64,000 bases of DNA. Origin: Frankia sp. QA3 (GTDB lineage: Bacteria > Actinomycetota > Actinomycetes > Frankiales > Frankiaceae). The notes beneath the pieces were generated by a model, which was not told where the DNA came from, did not search any database, and saw only the letters and a list, made by a program, of their open reading frames with translations. Of this stretch, positions 37,222 through 47,029 are shown in pieces. Numbering within the stretch: position 1 is the first letter of the stretch; every line of letters begins with the position of its first letter. Position numbers and translations under genes: made by a program. The DNA lies in contig NZ_CM001489.1 of NCBI RefSeq assembly GCF_000262465.1, positions 3,633,502 to 3,697,501 of the forward strand, read 5' to 3'.

Positions 37222-38193
37222 ATGTCATCCGTGCTCTGGTTTCAGGGCGGGGCGTGCAGCGGCAACACGATGTCGTTCCTGAACGCCGAGGAACCCACCG
37301 TCATCGACCTGATCACCGATTTCGGCCTGGACCTGCTCTGGCACCCGTCGCTGGGTCTGGCCACCGGCGGGCAGGCGCGGGAGCTGTTCTGGAACTGCGC
37401 GCGGGGTGAGCGGCCGGTCGACATCTTCGTCTTCGAGGGCTCGGTGATACGCGGCCCGGACGGCAGTGGCCGCTTCGACGTGTTCGCCGACCGGCCGATG
37501 CAGGACTGGGTGCGCGACCTCGCCGGCCAGGCCCAGGTGGTCGTGGCGATCGGGGACTGCGCCTGCTGGGGTGGAGTCCCGGCGACGGCGCCGAACCCGA
37601 CCGACTCCACCGGGCTGCAGTTCCACAAGCGCATCCCGGGCGGGTTCCTCGGCCCGGACTTCCGCTCGCGGGCCGGGCTGCCCGTCATCAACGTGCCGGG
37701 CTGCCCCGCCCATCCGGACTGGATCACCCAGATCCTGGTGGCGCTGGCCACCGGCCGCGCCGCCGACATCGCGCTCGACGAGCTGCACCGGCCGCAGACG
37801 TTCTTCACCACGTTCACCCACACCGGCTGCACCCGTAACCAGTACTTCGAGTACAAGCAGTCGACGCTGACCTTCGGCGACGGGACACGGCAGGGCTGCC
37901 TGTTCTACGAGTTCGGCTGCCGCGGGCCGATGACGCACTCGCCCTGCAACCGGATCCTGTGGAACCGGCAGTCGTCGAAGACCCGGGCCGGGATGCCGTG
38001 CATCGGCTGCACCGAGCCGGAGTTCCCGTTCTTCGACCTCGCCCCCGGCACGGTCTTCGGGACCCAGAAGGTCGCCGGCGTCATCCCGCGCGAGGTCCCC
38101 GAGGGCAGCGGCCACCTCACCTACCTGGCCCAGGCGGCGGCCGCCCGACTGGCCGCCCCGAAGTGGTCGAAGAAGGACATGTTCGTCGTCTGA
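37222..38193 (+). CDS. hupS: Uptake [NiFe] hydrogenase small subunit, group 2a
   Basis: Electron-transfer subunit with three FeS clusters, 323 residues from the ATG at 37222 (AAGGGA site). No Tat signal, so the enzyme is cytoplasmic or on the inner membrane face. The N-terminus WFQGGACSGNTMSFLNAEEP is diagnostic of the cyanobacterial/Huc-like group. Cluster ligands visible: proximal C12, C113/C115 region and C161; distal H200, C203, C226 and C233; medial C242, C260 and C263. Where group 1 enzymes have CxxC at the N-terminus, this one has C12-S-G-N15. It starts the operon and oxidises H2, plausibly the H2 released by nitrogenase. Confidence 0.96.
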   Translation: MSSVLWFQGGACSGNTMSFLNAEEPTVIDLITDFGLDLLWHPSLGLATGGQARELFWNCARGERPVDIFVFEGSVIRGPDGSGRFDVFADRPMQDWVRDLAGQAQVVVAIGDCACWGGVPATAPNPTDSTGLQFHKRIPGGFLGPDFRSRAGLPVINVPGCPAHPDWITQILVALATGRAADIALDELHRPQTFFTTFTHTGCTRNQYFEYKQSTLTFGDGTRQGCLFYEFGCRGPMTHSPCNRILWNRQSSKTRAGMPCIGCTEPEFPFFDLAPGTVFGTQKVAGVIPREVPEGSGHLTYLAQAAAARLAAPKWSKKDMFVV

Positions 38194-38262
38194 CCCGCCG
38201 GCAGGGCGCGCGCGTCCCGCCCGGGACCCCGCGAGGAACGCACAGGAAAGAAGAGATTTCCC

Positions 38263-39870
38263 ATGACGACCGTCGATCTCAACGTCAGCCCGATGGGGCG
38301 CGTCGAGGGTGACCTCGACGTCCGGGTCACGATCGACGACGGGGTGGTGGCCTCGGCCTGGACCGAGGCGGCGATGTTCCGCGGCTTCGAGATCATCCTG
38401 CGGGGCAAGGACCCGCAGGCCGGCCTCATCGTGACCCCGCGCATCTGCGGGATCTGCGGCGGCAGCCACCTGTACAAGTCGGCGTACGCGCTGGACGTGG
38501 CGTGGCAGACCGAGCTGCCGCCGAACGCGACGCTGATCCGCAACATCGCGCAGGCGTGCGAGACGCTGCAGAGCATCCCGCGGTGCTTCTACGCGCTGTT
38601 CGCCATCGACCTGACCAACGCGAGGTACGCCTCCTCGCAGCTCTACCCGGAGGCGGTGCGCCGGTTCGCCCCGTTCACCGGGTCCAGCTACGGCCCGGGG
38701 GTGGTGCTGTCCGCCAAGCCGATCGAGGTGTACGCCATCTTCGGCGGGCAGTGGCCGCATTCCAGTTTCATGGTGCCGGGCGGGGTGATGTGCGCGCCGA
38801 CGCTCGCGGACGTGACCCGTTCCATCGCGATCCTGGAGCACTGGAAGACCGAGTGGCTCGAGAAGCAGTGGCTCGGCTGCTCGGTGGACCGCTGGCTGGC
38901 CAACCGCACCTGGGCGGACGTGCTCGCCTGGGTGTACGAGAACGAGGCCCAGCACGACAGCGACTGCGGCTTCTTCCTGCGCTACTGCCTCGACATCGGC
39001 CTCGACGGCTACGGCCAGGGCATCGGCAACTACCTGGCGACCGGCACGTACTTCTCCCCCGACCTGTACGCCCGGCCGACGATCGAGGGCCGCAACGCGG
39101 CGCTCATCGGCCGCTCCGGGGTGTATGCCGGCGGCGCCTACAGCGCGTTCGACCAGGCCCGGGTGCGCGAGGACGTCACCCACTCGTTCTACGCGGGAAC
39201 CTCGGCGCGCCACCCGTTCGACGGGGAGACCAACCCGATCGACCCGGTCCGCGGGCGCGAGCAGGGCAAGTACAGCTGGGCCAAGTCTCCCCGCTACGAC
39301 GTGCCGAACCTCGGGTACGTGCCGCTGGAGGCCGGGCCGCTGGCCCGCCGGGTCGCCGCCGCCGCCCCGGGCGCGGCCGCCCACCAGGACGACGACCCCC
39401 TGTTCGGCGACATCCTCGACGCGATCGGCCCGTCGGTGATGGTGCGCCTGCTCGCCCGGATGCACGAGGCCGCGAAGTACTACCGCTGGGTGCGTGGCTG
39501 GCTGGACCAGATCGACCTGCATGAGCCGTTCCACGTCACGCCGGTGGAGCGCGCCGACGGGCGCGGCTTCGGCTCGACGGAGGCGGCCCGCGGCTCGCTG
39601 TCCGACTGGATCGTCCTGGAGAACGGCAAGATCGCGAACTACCAGGTGGTCACGCCGACGGCCTGGAACATCGGGCCCCGCGACGGCGACGGCACGCCCG
39701 GTCCGATCGAGGCCGCGCTGGTCGGCACGCCGGTCGCCGATCCGGCCGACCCGATCGAGCTCGGCCACGTGGCCCGCAGCTTCGACTCCTGCCTGGTCTG
39801 CACCGTCCATGCCTACGACGGACGGACCGGCAAGGAGCTGAGCAGGTTCATCATCAACGGAGACCTGTGA
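38263..39870 (+). CDS. hupL: Uptake [NiFe] hydrogenase large subunit, group 2a
   Basis: Catalytic subunit, 535 residues. NiFe ligands: L1 motif R60-I-C62-G-I-C65 and L2 motif DSC510LVC513TVH516. The C-terminal 19 residues after H516 (AYDGRTGKELSRFIINGDL) are the peptide removed by the endopeptidase HupD after nickel insertion. A GGAAAGAAGAG site precedes the ATG, 69 bp after hupS. The stop overlaps the hupD start (GTGA). All catalytic residues are present, so the enzyme should be functional. Confidence 0.97.
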   Translation: MTTVDLNVSPMGRVEGDLDVRVTIDDGVVASAWTEAAMFRGFEIILRGKDPQAGLIVTPRICGICGGSHLYKSAYALDVAWQTELPPNATLIRNIAQACETLQSIPRCFYALFAIDLTNARYASSQLYPEAVRRFAPFTGSSYGPGVVLSAKPIEVYAIFGGQWPHSSFMVPGGVMCAPTLADVTRSIAILEHWKTEWLEKQWLGCSVDRWLANRTWADVLAWVYENEAQHDSDCGFFLRYCLDIGLDGYGQGIGNYLATGTYFSPDLYARPTIEGRNAALIGRSGVYAGGAYSAFDQARVREDVTHSFYAGTSARHPFDGETNPIDPVRGREQGKYSWAKSPRYDVPNLGYVPLEAGPLARRVAAAAPGAAAHQDDDPLFGDILDAIGPSVMVRLLARMHEAAKYYRWVRGWLDQIDLHEPFHVTPVERADGRGFGSTEAARGSLSDWIVLENGKIANYQVVTPTAWNIGPRDGDGTPGPIEAALVGTPVADPADPIELGHVARSFDSCLVCTVHAYDGRTGKELSRFIINGDL

Positions 39871-40439
39871 ACGCCGCACAGCCGGTGCCCGCCGCACAGC
39901 CGGTGCCCACCAGCCCGCGGGTGCAGGTCGACCCGCCCGGCTTCGAGCCGCCGCGCTGCGACACGGTGGTGATCGGCTGCGGGAACCTGCTGCGCGGCGA
40001 CGACGGGGTGGGACCGATCCTGATCCGCCGCCTCGCCGAGGCGGGCGTGCCGGCCGGGGTGCGCCTGGTCGACGGCGGCACGGCCGGGCTGGACACGGCG
40101 TTCGCGATGCGCGGCGCACGCCGGGTCGTCATCGTCGACGCCGCCCGCACCGGCACCGCGCCGGGCACCGTCTACCGGGTGCCGGGCGCGGAGCTCGCGG
40201 ATCTCCCTCTGCACCTGCCGCATCCGCACGCCGTGCGCTGGGACCAGGCCCTCGCCTTCGGCCGCTGGCTGCTCGGCGACGACTACCCGACGGACATCGC
40301 CGTCTACCTCGTCGAAGCCGGCGGCCTGGAGCCCGGTGCCGACCTCACCCCAGCCGTGCGCCGCGCGATGGAACGGATGCAGCGGCTGATCCTCGCAGAC
40401 CTGTCCGACAAGCACAGCGAGGACGACGCACATGCCTGA
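39867..40439 (+). CDS. hupD: Hydrogenase maturation endopeptidase
   Basis: Cleaves the C-terminal peptide of HupL once nickel is inserted. 190 residues from GTG, overlapping hupL by 4 nt. An N-terminal extension of ~30 residues has a duplicated AAQPVP unit. The HycI/HupD fold follows: VVIGCGNLLRGDDGVGP with the metal-contacting acidic residue, LVDGGTAGLD, and VVIVDAARTG. The third metal ligand is in the HLPHPHAV segment. The last 8 bp overlap the next gene. Confidence 0.94.
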   Translation: MNAAQPVPAAQPVPTSPRVQVDPPGFEPPRCDTVVIGCGNLLRGDDGVGPILIRRLAEAGVPAGVRLVDGGTAGLDTAFAMRGARRVVIVDAARTGTAPGTVYRVPGAELADLPLHLPHPHAVRWDQALAFGRWLLGDDYPTDIAVYLVEAGGLEPGADLTPAVRRAMERMQRLILADLSDKHSEDDAHA

Positions 40440-41778
40440 CCGCGACACCGCGACCGACCCAGCCACGGCCGCCCCAGCCGCGGCCGACACCCCCGCGATC
40501 GACAGCCCCGCGATCGACAGCCCCGCGATCGACAGCCCCGCGATCGACACCGCCGTGCGTTACGCCCGGCCGCAGCCGGTCGGGGTGTTTCCGCTGCCCG
40601 CCGGCTTCCTGCTGGTGCCGGGCGGCGACGACACGGCCGAGTTGCGCCGCACGCTCGCCGCCGGACGCCGCCCGGACACCTGGCCGGCGCGGCTGCTCGC
40701 GTTGGAGCTCGCGTATCGCGGGGACATCGTCGGCGCCGCCGACCAGCTCGACGGCGACGACCCGATCGACCGGTACAACCGGTTCGTCCTGCGCCCGGGA
40801 GGCCCGCCGGTCGAGGACCTTGCGCAGCTTCGCCAGGCCCTGGGCGCCGAGCTCGGGATTCTCGTCGACGTGGTCCGCTTCGCCCTCGGCGATCTGGTCG
40901 AGCCCCCGCCGTTGGCCGGGGAGACCGGCGAGATCGCGGCGCTGGTGCACTCGACGCACGCCGCCCACGCCATGGCCGCCGGACGGACCGGAGAGGCGGC
41001 GGGGGCACTGGGCCGGGCTGTCGCCGCGGCGTGGGAGGCGTCCCCGGGCCTGGCCGCGCAGCTGTTGTCCACCGCGGCGGACCTGCGCCGCAGCGTCGAG
41101 GGGCCGACCGACGACGTCCTCGCCGACCTGAGCACGGCGCTCGCCGCCCTCGACGCCACCGACCTCGTGGTCGCCCGCGCCGAGCTGCGCCTGGCCCTCG
41201 GCGCGGCCCACCAGGAGCGGGCCCGCGACGACGCGGCGGCCCTGCGTACCGCGGTGGAGCACTACCTGGCCGCGCTCCGGCTGATCAGCGTGGACAGCGC
41301 GCCGGAGTTGTTCGCCGCGATACAGGTCAACCTGGCCACCGCCTACCTGGCCATGCCGATGAGCCAGGCCTCCGACCAGCTTCGGATCGGCGTCGCGATC
41401 CAGGGCCTGCGCACGGCGCTCGCCGTGTACACCCCCGAGACCCACCCCGAGCAGTGGGCCAGCACCCAGCTCAACCTGGCCAACGCCCTGGTCTACGCGC
41501 CGTCGGCGCACCAGAAGGACAACCTGATCGAGGCCGCGGCCCGCTACCAGCAGGTCATCGTCGCCCGCGACCGGGACACCGATCCGCTCGGCCACGCCCG
41601 CGCGCTGGCCAACCAGGGCAACGCACTGGCCCATCTCGGCGCCTACGACCAGGCGACCGCGGTGCTGCGCGAGGCGCGGACGATCTTCGAGGAGTCCGGG
41701 GCGGAGGACGCGGCGCTGGCGGTGCGCGGCGTGCTCGACGAGGTCGCCCGTCGGCGCGGCGCACCCGGGCCCGCGTGA
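40432..41778 (+). CDS. Hydrogenase-operon helical-repeat (TPR-like) protein
   Basis: 448 residues, embedded between hupD (8-nt overlap) and the NHL gene (GTGA overlap). The N-terminal 45 residues contain four PAIDS units coded by a perfect 15-bp repeat (40491-40550). The remainder is almost all amphipathic helix with TPR-like stretches (FAAIQVNLATAYLAMPMSQASDQLRIGVAIQGLRTALAVY; WASTQLNLANALVYAPSAHQKDNLIEAAARYQQVIVARD; RALANQGNALAHLGAYDQATAVLREAR). No catalytic motif. Likely a scaffold or assembly factor for the hydrogenase or its electron acceptor; exact role unknown. Confidence 0.8.
   Translation: MPDRDTATDPATAAPAAADTPAIDSPAIDSPAIDSPAIDTAVRYARPQPVGVFPLPAGFLLVPGGDDTAELRRTLAAGRRPDTWPARLLALELAYRGDIVGAADQLDGDDPIDRYNRFVLRPGGPPVEDLAQLRQALGAELGILVDVVRFALGDLVEPPPLAGETGEIAALVHSTHAAHAMAAGRTGEAAGALGRAVAAAWEASPGLAAQLLSTAADLRRSVEGPTDDVLADLSTALAALDATDLVVARAELRLALGAAHQERARDDAAALRTAVEHYLAALRLISVDSAPELFAAIQVNLATAYLAMPMSQASDQLRIGVAIQGLRTALAVYTPETHPEQWASTQLNLANALVYAPSAHQKDNLIEAAARYQQVIVARDRDTDPLGHARALANQGNALAHLGAYDQATAVLREARTIFEESGAEDAALAVRGVLDEVARRRGAPGPA
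40491..40550. repeat. 15-bp tandem repeat, 4 copies, in the helical-repeat gene
   Basis: CCCCGCGATCGACAG is repeated four times (one terminal mismatch) and encodes PAIDS units. Confidence 0.9.
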
Positions 41779-43025
41779 GGCCCCCCGGGTCGACGACCAC
41801 CGCCCCCGGCACTGGGACGCCCACCACCACGGACGCCACGTCAGCAGCCAGCGACACGTCAGCAGCCAGCGACACGACGGCGGCCGGCGACACGACGGCG
41901 GCCGGCGGCGGCGCGGCGGGGTGGGAGCCGTCGGTGTGGCTGGGGGCGCCGGCGCCGGGGGGGCTGGCACTGCCCGCGGCGCAGCCGTCGCCGTCCTGGC
42001 TGTACGCGCCGCGCGGGGTGTGGCTCGGCGACGACCTGCTCGTGGTGGCCGATTCGGGCAACCACCGGGTGCTGATCTGGCACGGTCGCCCGGACCGCGA
42101 CGGTGCCCCCGCCGACGTCGTGCTCGGCCAGGCCGACGCGAGCAGCGAGGGCCCGGCGGCGGGTGGGCGCGGGCCCGAGCGGGGGATGCACCTGCCGACC
42201 GGGATCGTCGTCACCGACGGCCGGCTCGTCGTCGCCGACGCCTGGCACCACCGGATCCTCGTCTGGGACACCGTCCCGACGGCCACCGACACCCCTCCCG
42301 ACCTGGTCCTCGGCCAGCCGGATGCGGCGAGCGTGCGGGAGAACCGGGGCGGGCCGTGCGCGTCGACCACCTTCTACTGGCCGTTCGGCGTGGCCGTGAT
42401 CGGCGAGCACTTCTACGTCGCCGACACCGGCAACCGGCGGGTGCTGGGCTGGTCGGGCGGCCTGCCGGCCTCCCCCGATCAGGCCCCCGACCTGATCCTG
42501 GGCCAGCCCGATCCGACCAGCCGGGAGGACAACCGCGGGGGCCCGGCCGGGCCCGCCACCTTCCGCTGGCCGCACGACGTCACCGGGAACGCCGAGCGGC
42601 TGCTCGTCGCCGACGCCGGCAACCACCGGCTGCTCGGCTGGGCACCCCACCCCGACGCCGACACCGGCGCCGACCTGGCCCTCGGCCAGGCCGACCTGAC
42701 CGGCTGTGGCGAATCCCCCTACGCCCCCGGCCGGGCCGACACGCTGCGATTCCCCTACGCGGCCGACTGCGACGGCGACCTGCTGGCCGTAGCGGACACC
42801 GCCGACAACCGGATCCTGCTCTGGGACGGCCTGCCGCGGGACACGGGCGCGGCGGCCACCGCCGTCCTCGGCCAGCCGACGTTCACCGACACCGGGGAGA
42901 ATCGCTGGTCGGGCGTCACCGCTGACACGTTCTGCTGGCCGTACGGCCTGTCCCTGCACGCCGGCCGGCTCGCCGTCGCGGACTCCGGCAACAACCGGAT
43001 CATGATCTGGGAGCGGCGGAGGTGA
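41775..43025 (+). CDS. NHL-repeat beta-propeller protein of the hydrogenase operon
   Basis: 416 residues from the GTG at 41775 (GTGA overlap with the preceding stop). After a ~45-residue Thr/Ser/Ala leader with short repeats come six NHL-type blades. Each contains a strand like [66 protein letters not shown] or [13 protein letters not shown], separated by VLGQ(A/P)D segments. There is no signal peptide or membrane segment. A six-bladed propeller is expected, closed within one chain. Probably a protein-interaction module for the hydrogenase; such genes accompany some group 1h/2a hydrogenases (recalled, not checked). Confidence 0.85.
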   Translation: MRPPGSTTTAPGTGTPTTTDATSAASDTSAASDTTAAGDTTAAGGGAAGWEPSVWLGAPAPGGLALPAAQPSPSWLYAPRGVWLGDDLLVVADSGNHRVLIWHGRPDRDGAPADVVLGQADASSEGPAAGGRGPERGMHLPTGIVVTDGRLVVADAWHHRILVWDTVPTATDTPPDLVLGQPDAASVRENRGGPCASTTFYWPFGVAVIGEHFYVADTGNRRVLGWSGGLPASPDQAPDLILGQPDPTSREDNRGGPAGPATFRWPHDVTGNAERLLVADAGNHRLLGWAPHPDADTGADLALGQADLTGCGESPYAPGRADTLRFPYAADCDGDLLAVADTADNRILLWDGLPRDTGAAATAVLGQPTFTDTGENRWSGVTADTFCWPYGLSLHAGRLAVADSGNNRIMIWERRR

Positions 43026-45619
43026 CCGCGCCGCGCGCCAGCGAGCGGGCCGCGACGCGCACGCCGGGTGGGCGGGTGCGGCGGCGGATCGTCGTCGAGG
43101 GCGTCGTGCAGGGGGTCGGATTCCGGCCCCACGTCTACCGGCTGGCGAGCGGCCTCGGGCTTACCGGCTTTGTCGGCAACGACTCGGCCTCGGTCTTTGC
43201 CGAGGTCGACGGCGACGCCGCCGACGTGGCCGAGTTCCTGCGCCGGCTGGTGCCGTCCGCGCCGCCCCTCGCCCGCGTGGACCGGATCACGGTGACCGAC
43301 GTCCCCGGCCCCCTCCACCCGGGCGGTCCCCTCCACCCGGGCGACACCACCCACTCAGGCGGCACCGTCCACTCAGGCGGCACCGTCCAGCCAGGCGGCA
43401 CCGTCCAGCCAGGCGGCACCGTCCAGCCAGGCGGCCATGTGGGCGGGGCCGGGTTCCGGATCGTGACGAGCACGGCCGCGGCCGGCGCGCGCACCCTGGT
43501 ACCGCCGGACACGGCCGTGTGCGCGGACTGCCTGCGCGAGCTGTTCGACCCGGCGGACCGGCGCTACCGCCACCCGTTCATCACGTGCACGAACTGCGGC
43601 CCCCGGTTCACGATCATCGAGGCGCTGCCGTACGACCGGGCGGCGACCACGATGGCCCGTTTCCCGATGTGCGCGCGCTGCGCGGCGCAGTACGCCGACC
43701 CCGCCGACCGCCGCTTCCACGCCGAGCCCATCGCCTGCCCGGACTGCGGACCGCGGCTTTGGTTCAGCCAGGCCGGTGGGCCGGAGGTGACCGGCACCGA
43801 CGCGGCGCTCGCGGCGGCCCAGCGGGCACTGGCGGCCGGCGCCGTCGTGGCGGTCAAGGGCGTCGGCGGCTACCACCTGGCCTGCTGCGCCGAGGACGAC
43901 TCGGGCCTGGCCCGGCTGCGCGGGCGCAAGGGCCGACCCGACCAGCCGTTCGCGGTGATGGCCCGCGACCTGGCGACCGCCGCCCTGGTCGGGGACGTCT
44001 CGCCGACGGTGGCGGCGCTGCTGGGCGCGCCGGCCGCGCCGATCGTGCTCACCGGCCGCGCGCGGGGGGCGCCACTGTCGGCCCTGGTCGCGCCGGGCAG
44101 CCCGCTCGTCGGACTGCTGCTGCCGTACACGCCGGTCCACCATCTGCTGTTCGCGCCGGCCCCGGGCGGCGGCCCGCCGCCGCGGCTGCTGGTGATGACC
44201 AGCGCCAACCGTTCGGGTGAGCCGATCTGCTTCGACGACGGCGAGGCGCGCACCCGCCTCGCCGGGCTCGCCGACGCCTTCCTCACCCACGACCGGCCGA
44301 TCCTGGCTCCGTGCGACGACTCCGTGGTGCGCTGCGACGGGGAGCAGGTCGTGCCGTTGCGCCGCTCCCGCGGCTATGTCCCGCTGCCGGTGGATCTTCC
44401 CCGCCCGGTCGGGCCGGTACTCGCCGCCGGCGGCGAGCTGAAGAACACGCTCTGCCTGACGACCGGGCGCCGCGCCATCCTGTCCCAGCATCTCGGCGAC
44501 CTTGGCAGCCTCGCGGCCATGGCGGCGTTCGAGCGGTCCGGCGCGCGGATCGCGCGCCTGTACGACGTCGAGCCCGCGGCCTTCGCCGCCGACCCGCACC
44601 CCGGCTACGCCACCCGGGCCTGGGCGCAGCGGACCGCCGGCGCGGACCGCCCCCTGCGGCTGGTGCAGCATCACCACGCGCATGTGGCGGCGCTGCTCGC
44701 CGAGCACGGCCGACTCGGCGAGCCCATCGTCGGCGTCGCCTTCGACGGCACCGGCTACGGCAACGACGGCACGATCTGGGGCGGCGAGGTGCTCCTCGTC
44801 GGGGCCGACGTCACCCGCGCCGAGCGCATCGCCCACCTGCGCCCCGTCGACCTGCCGGGCGGCGACGCCGCGGTGCGCAACCCGTGCCGGGTGGCGCTGG
44901 CCCATCTGGCCGCGGCGGGCCTGGCCTGGTCCGCCGAGCTGGCCCCGGTGCGGGCCTGCTCCGCCGCGGAACTGAGCACGGTGCGCACCGCCCTGGACCG
45001 GGGCGTGGCCTGCGTGCCCAGCAGCAGCATGGGCCGGCTGTTCGACGCGGTGGCGGCGCTGCTCGGGGTGCGCCAGCGGACCACCTACGAGGCGCAGGCC
45101 GCCGTCGAGCTGGAGGCCCTCGCTGCCGACGGTCTCGCCGCCGACGGCCTCGCTGCCAACGGTCTCGCCGCCGGCCGGCGGGGCGGTGACGGCAGACCCG
45201 ATGCCGCCGGGCGGGTCGCGGTCGTCGCGGGCGGGCGGCCGCTTGCCTTCGGGCTGGCGGACGGCGTCCTGGAGCCTGCGCCGGTGCTCGCGGGCCTCGT
45301 CGACGGCCTGCGGGCGGGCGTGGCCGTGCCCGCGCTGGCCGGCGCGTTCCACCTCGCCGTCGCGGACGCGGTGGCCCGCGTCGCCGAGGTCGCGCGACGG
45401 CGGTACGGCGTCGGCCTGGTGGGGCTGACCGGCGGGGTCTTCGCCAACGTCGTGCTGCTGCGGGTCTGCCGGGCGCGGCTGGCCGCCGACGGTTTCGACG
45501 TCCTCGTACATCAGGTGGTGCCGGCGGGCGACGGCGGGCTGGCGCTCGGCCAGGCGGCCGTCGCGGCGTTGGCCGGCGGCCAGGATCCGGCGCCGGTCGC
45601 CGGCGGGAAGGGAATGTGA
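43022..45619 (+). CDS. hypF: Carbamoyltransferase HypF
   Basis: Converts carbamoyl phosphate to the thiocarbamate on HypE, supplying the CN ligands of the NiFe site. 865 residues from GTG, overlapping the NHL gene by 4 nt. Domains: acylphosphatase ([16 protein letters not shown]), two zinc-finger modules ([11 protein letters not shown] with [19 protein letters not shown] with CPDCGPRL), YrdC-like ([17 protein letters not shown]) and Kae1-like ([33 protein letters not shown]). Between acylphosphatase and zinc fingers is an inserted array of about seven six-residue units (LHPGGP/VQPGGT) from an 18-bp repeat. Confidence 0.96.
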   Translation: MTAPRASERAATRTPGGRVRRRIVVEGVVQGVGFRPHVYRLASGLGLTGFVGNDSASVFAEVDGDAADVAEFLRRLVPSAPPLARVDRITVTDVPGPLHPGGPLHPGDTTHSGGTVHSGGTVQPGGTVQPGGTVQPGGHVGGAGFRIVTSTAAAGARTLVPPDTAVCADCLRELFDPADRRYRHPFITCTNCGPRFTIIEALPYDRAATTMARFPMCARCAAQYADPADRRFHAEPIACPDCGPRLWFSQAGGPEVTGTDAALAAAQRALAAGAVVAVKGVGGYHLACCAEDDSGLARLRGRKGRPDQPFAVMARDLATAALVGDVSPTVAALLGAPAAPIVLTGRARGAPLSALVAPGSPLVGLLLPYTPVHHLLFAPAPGGGPPPRLLVMTSANRSGEPICFDDGEARTRLAGLADAFLTHDRPILAPCDDSVVRCDGEQVVPLRRSRGYVPLPVDLPRPVGPVLAAGGELKNTLCLTTGRRAILSQHLGDLGSLAAMAAFERSGARIARLYDVEPAAFAADPHPGYATRAWAQRTAGADRPLRLVQHHHAHVAALLAEHGRLGEPIVGVAFDGTGYGNDGTIWGGEVLLVGADVTRAERIAHLRPVDLPGGDAAVRNPCRVALAHLAAAGLAWSAELAPVRACSAAELSTVRTALDRGVACVPSSSMGRLFDAVAALLGVRQRTTYEAQAAVELEALAADGLAADGLAANGLAAGRRGGDGRPDAAGRVAVVAGGRPLAFGLADGVLEPAPVLAGLVDGLRAGVAVPALAGAFHLAVADAVARVAEVARRRYGVGLVGLTGGVFANVVLLRVCRARLAADGFDVLVHQVVPAGDGGLALGQAAVAALAGGQDPAPVAGGKGM
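43313..43438. repeat. 18-bp tandem repeat inside hypF, about 7 copies
   Basis: Six-codon units read as [24 protein letters not shown] and three VQPGG(T). The last three are nearly identical in DNA and the first four diverged. The array forms a disordered linker between two HypF domains. Confidence 0.85.
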
Positions 45620-45623
45620 CGCG

Positions 45624-45890
45624 ATGTGCCTGGGGATACCCGGCCGGATCACCGAGATCTGGGATGACCGCGGCACCCGGATGGCGCTCGTCGACTTCGG
45701 CGGCGTCACCAGGACCGTGTGCCTGGCCTACCTGCCCGACGTGACCGTCGGGCAGTACACGATCATTCATGCCGGTTTCGCGTTGACGAGCGTGGACGAG
45801 GACGCGGCGCGGCAGACGCTGGCGATGTTCCGCGAACTCGGGCTGCTCGACGAGGAGCTCGGCACGGCCAAAGCCGAGGTGGACCGGTGA
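45624..45890 (+). CDS. hypC: Hydrogenase maturation chaperone HypC
   Basis: 88 residues. Begins MCLGIPGRI, with the essential Cys2 that carries the Fe(CN)2CO unit, and has the conserved H49 in the YTIIHAGFA segment. It forms the assembly complex with HypD and docks onto the large subunit. It follows hypF by 4 bp and overlaps hypD by 4 nt (GTGA). Confidence 0.97.
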   Translation: MCLGIPGRITEIWDDRGTRMALVDFGGVTRTVCLAYLPDVTVGQYTIIHAGFALTSVDEDAARQTLAMFRELGLLDEELGTAKAEVDR

Positions 45891-47029
45891 AGTACCTGAC
45901 GGAGTTCCGCGACCCGGAGCTGGCCCGGTGGCTGCTGGACGCGATCGCCGCCACCGCGAGCCGGCGCTGGACGCTGATGGAGGTCTGCGGCGGGCAGACG
46001 CACGCGATCATCCGACACGGGCTCGACCAGCTGCTCGCCGACCAGGTCGAGTTCATCCACGGGCCCGGCTGCCCGGTCTGCGTGACGCCGCTGGAGACGA
46101 TCGACCGGGCGCTGGCGATCGCCGCCCGCCCGGAGGTGATCTTCTGCTCGTTCGGCGACATGCTGCGGGTGCCGGGCAGCGACACGGACCTGTTCACGGT
46201 GAAGGCCCGTGGCGGTGACGTCCGGGTGGTCTACTCGCCGCTGGACGCCGTCGGCCTCGCCGAGGCGCATCCCGACCGGCAGGTCGTGTTCTTCGCGGTC
46301 GGGTTCGAGACGACCGCGCCGGCCAACGCGCTGGCGGCGGTGACGGCGCGGCGCCGCCGGCTCGCGAACTTCTCGATGCTCGTCAGCCACGTGCTGGTCC
46401 CCCCGGCGATGAGTGCGGTCGCCACCGCCCCGGGCAACCGGGTCGAGGCGTTCCTCGCCGCCGGCCACGTGTGCACGGTGATGGGCACCGAGCAGTACGA
46501 GCCGCTGGTCGCCGCCCACCGGATGCCGATCGTCGTCACCGGGTTCGAGCCGCTGGACCTGCTCGACGGGGTACGCCACGCCGTCGCGCAGCTCGAGGCC
46601 GGCCGGGCCGAGCTCGCCAACGCCTACCGGCGGGCGGTGCAGCCGGCGGGCAACCCGGCGGCCCGCGCGATCCTGGCGGAGGTGTTCACCGTCTGCGATC
46701 GGGCCTGGCGGGGCATCGGGACGATCCCGGACTCGGGCTGGCGGCTCGCGGACGCGTGGCGCGACTTCGACGCGGAGATCCGCTTCGACGTCGGCGGGCT
46801 CACCGTCGCCGAATCGGCGGCGTGCCGCAGCGGCGCGGTGCTGCAGGGGCTGATCCGGCCGCCGGACTGCGCGGCGTTCGGCACGACCTGCACGCCGCGC
46901 CGCCCGTTGGGGGCGACGATGGTCTCAGCGGAGGGGGCGTGCGCCGCCTACTTCCAGTACCGGCGCCTCGCGACGGCCGGAAGTGCCGCCCCGGACTCGG
47001 CCGGACCGGCCGCGGGGGTGGAGGCGTGA
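45887..47029 (+). CDS. hypD: Hydrogenase maturation FeS protein HypD
   Basis: 380 residues from the GTG at 45887. Scaffold on which the Fe(CN)2CO cofactor is assembled, with a redox-active thiol pair and a [4Fe-4S] cluster. Active-site Cys34 lies in [10 protein letters not shown], and C62/C65 in [10 protein letters not shown]. The VGFETTAP motif and the C-terminal cluster cysteines ([21 protein letters not shown]) are all present. It overlaps both hypC and hypE by 4 nt. Confidence 0.97.
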   Translation: MKYLTEFRDPELARWLLDAIAATASRRWTLMEVCGGQTHAIIRHGLDQLLADQVEFIHGPGCPVCVTPLETIDRALAIAARPEVIFCSFGDMLRVPGSDTDLFTVKARGGDVRVVYSPLDAVGLAEAHPDRQVVFFAVGFETTAPANALAAVTARRRRLANFSMLVSHVLVPPAMSAVATAPGNRVEAFLAAGHVCTVMGTEQYEPLVAAHRMPIVVTGFEPLDLLDGVRHAVAQLEAGRAELANAYRRAVQPAGNPAARAILAEVFTVCDRAWRGIGTIPDSGWRLADAWRDFDAEIRFDVGGLTVAESAACRSGAVLQGLIRPPDCAAFGTTCTPRRPLGATMVSAEGACAAYFQYRRLATAGSAAPDSAGPAAGVEA

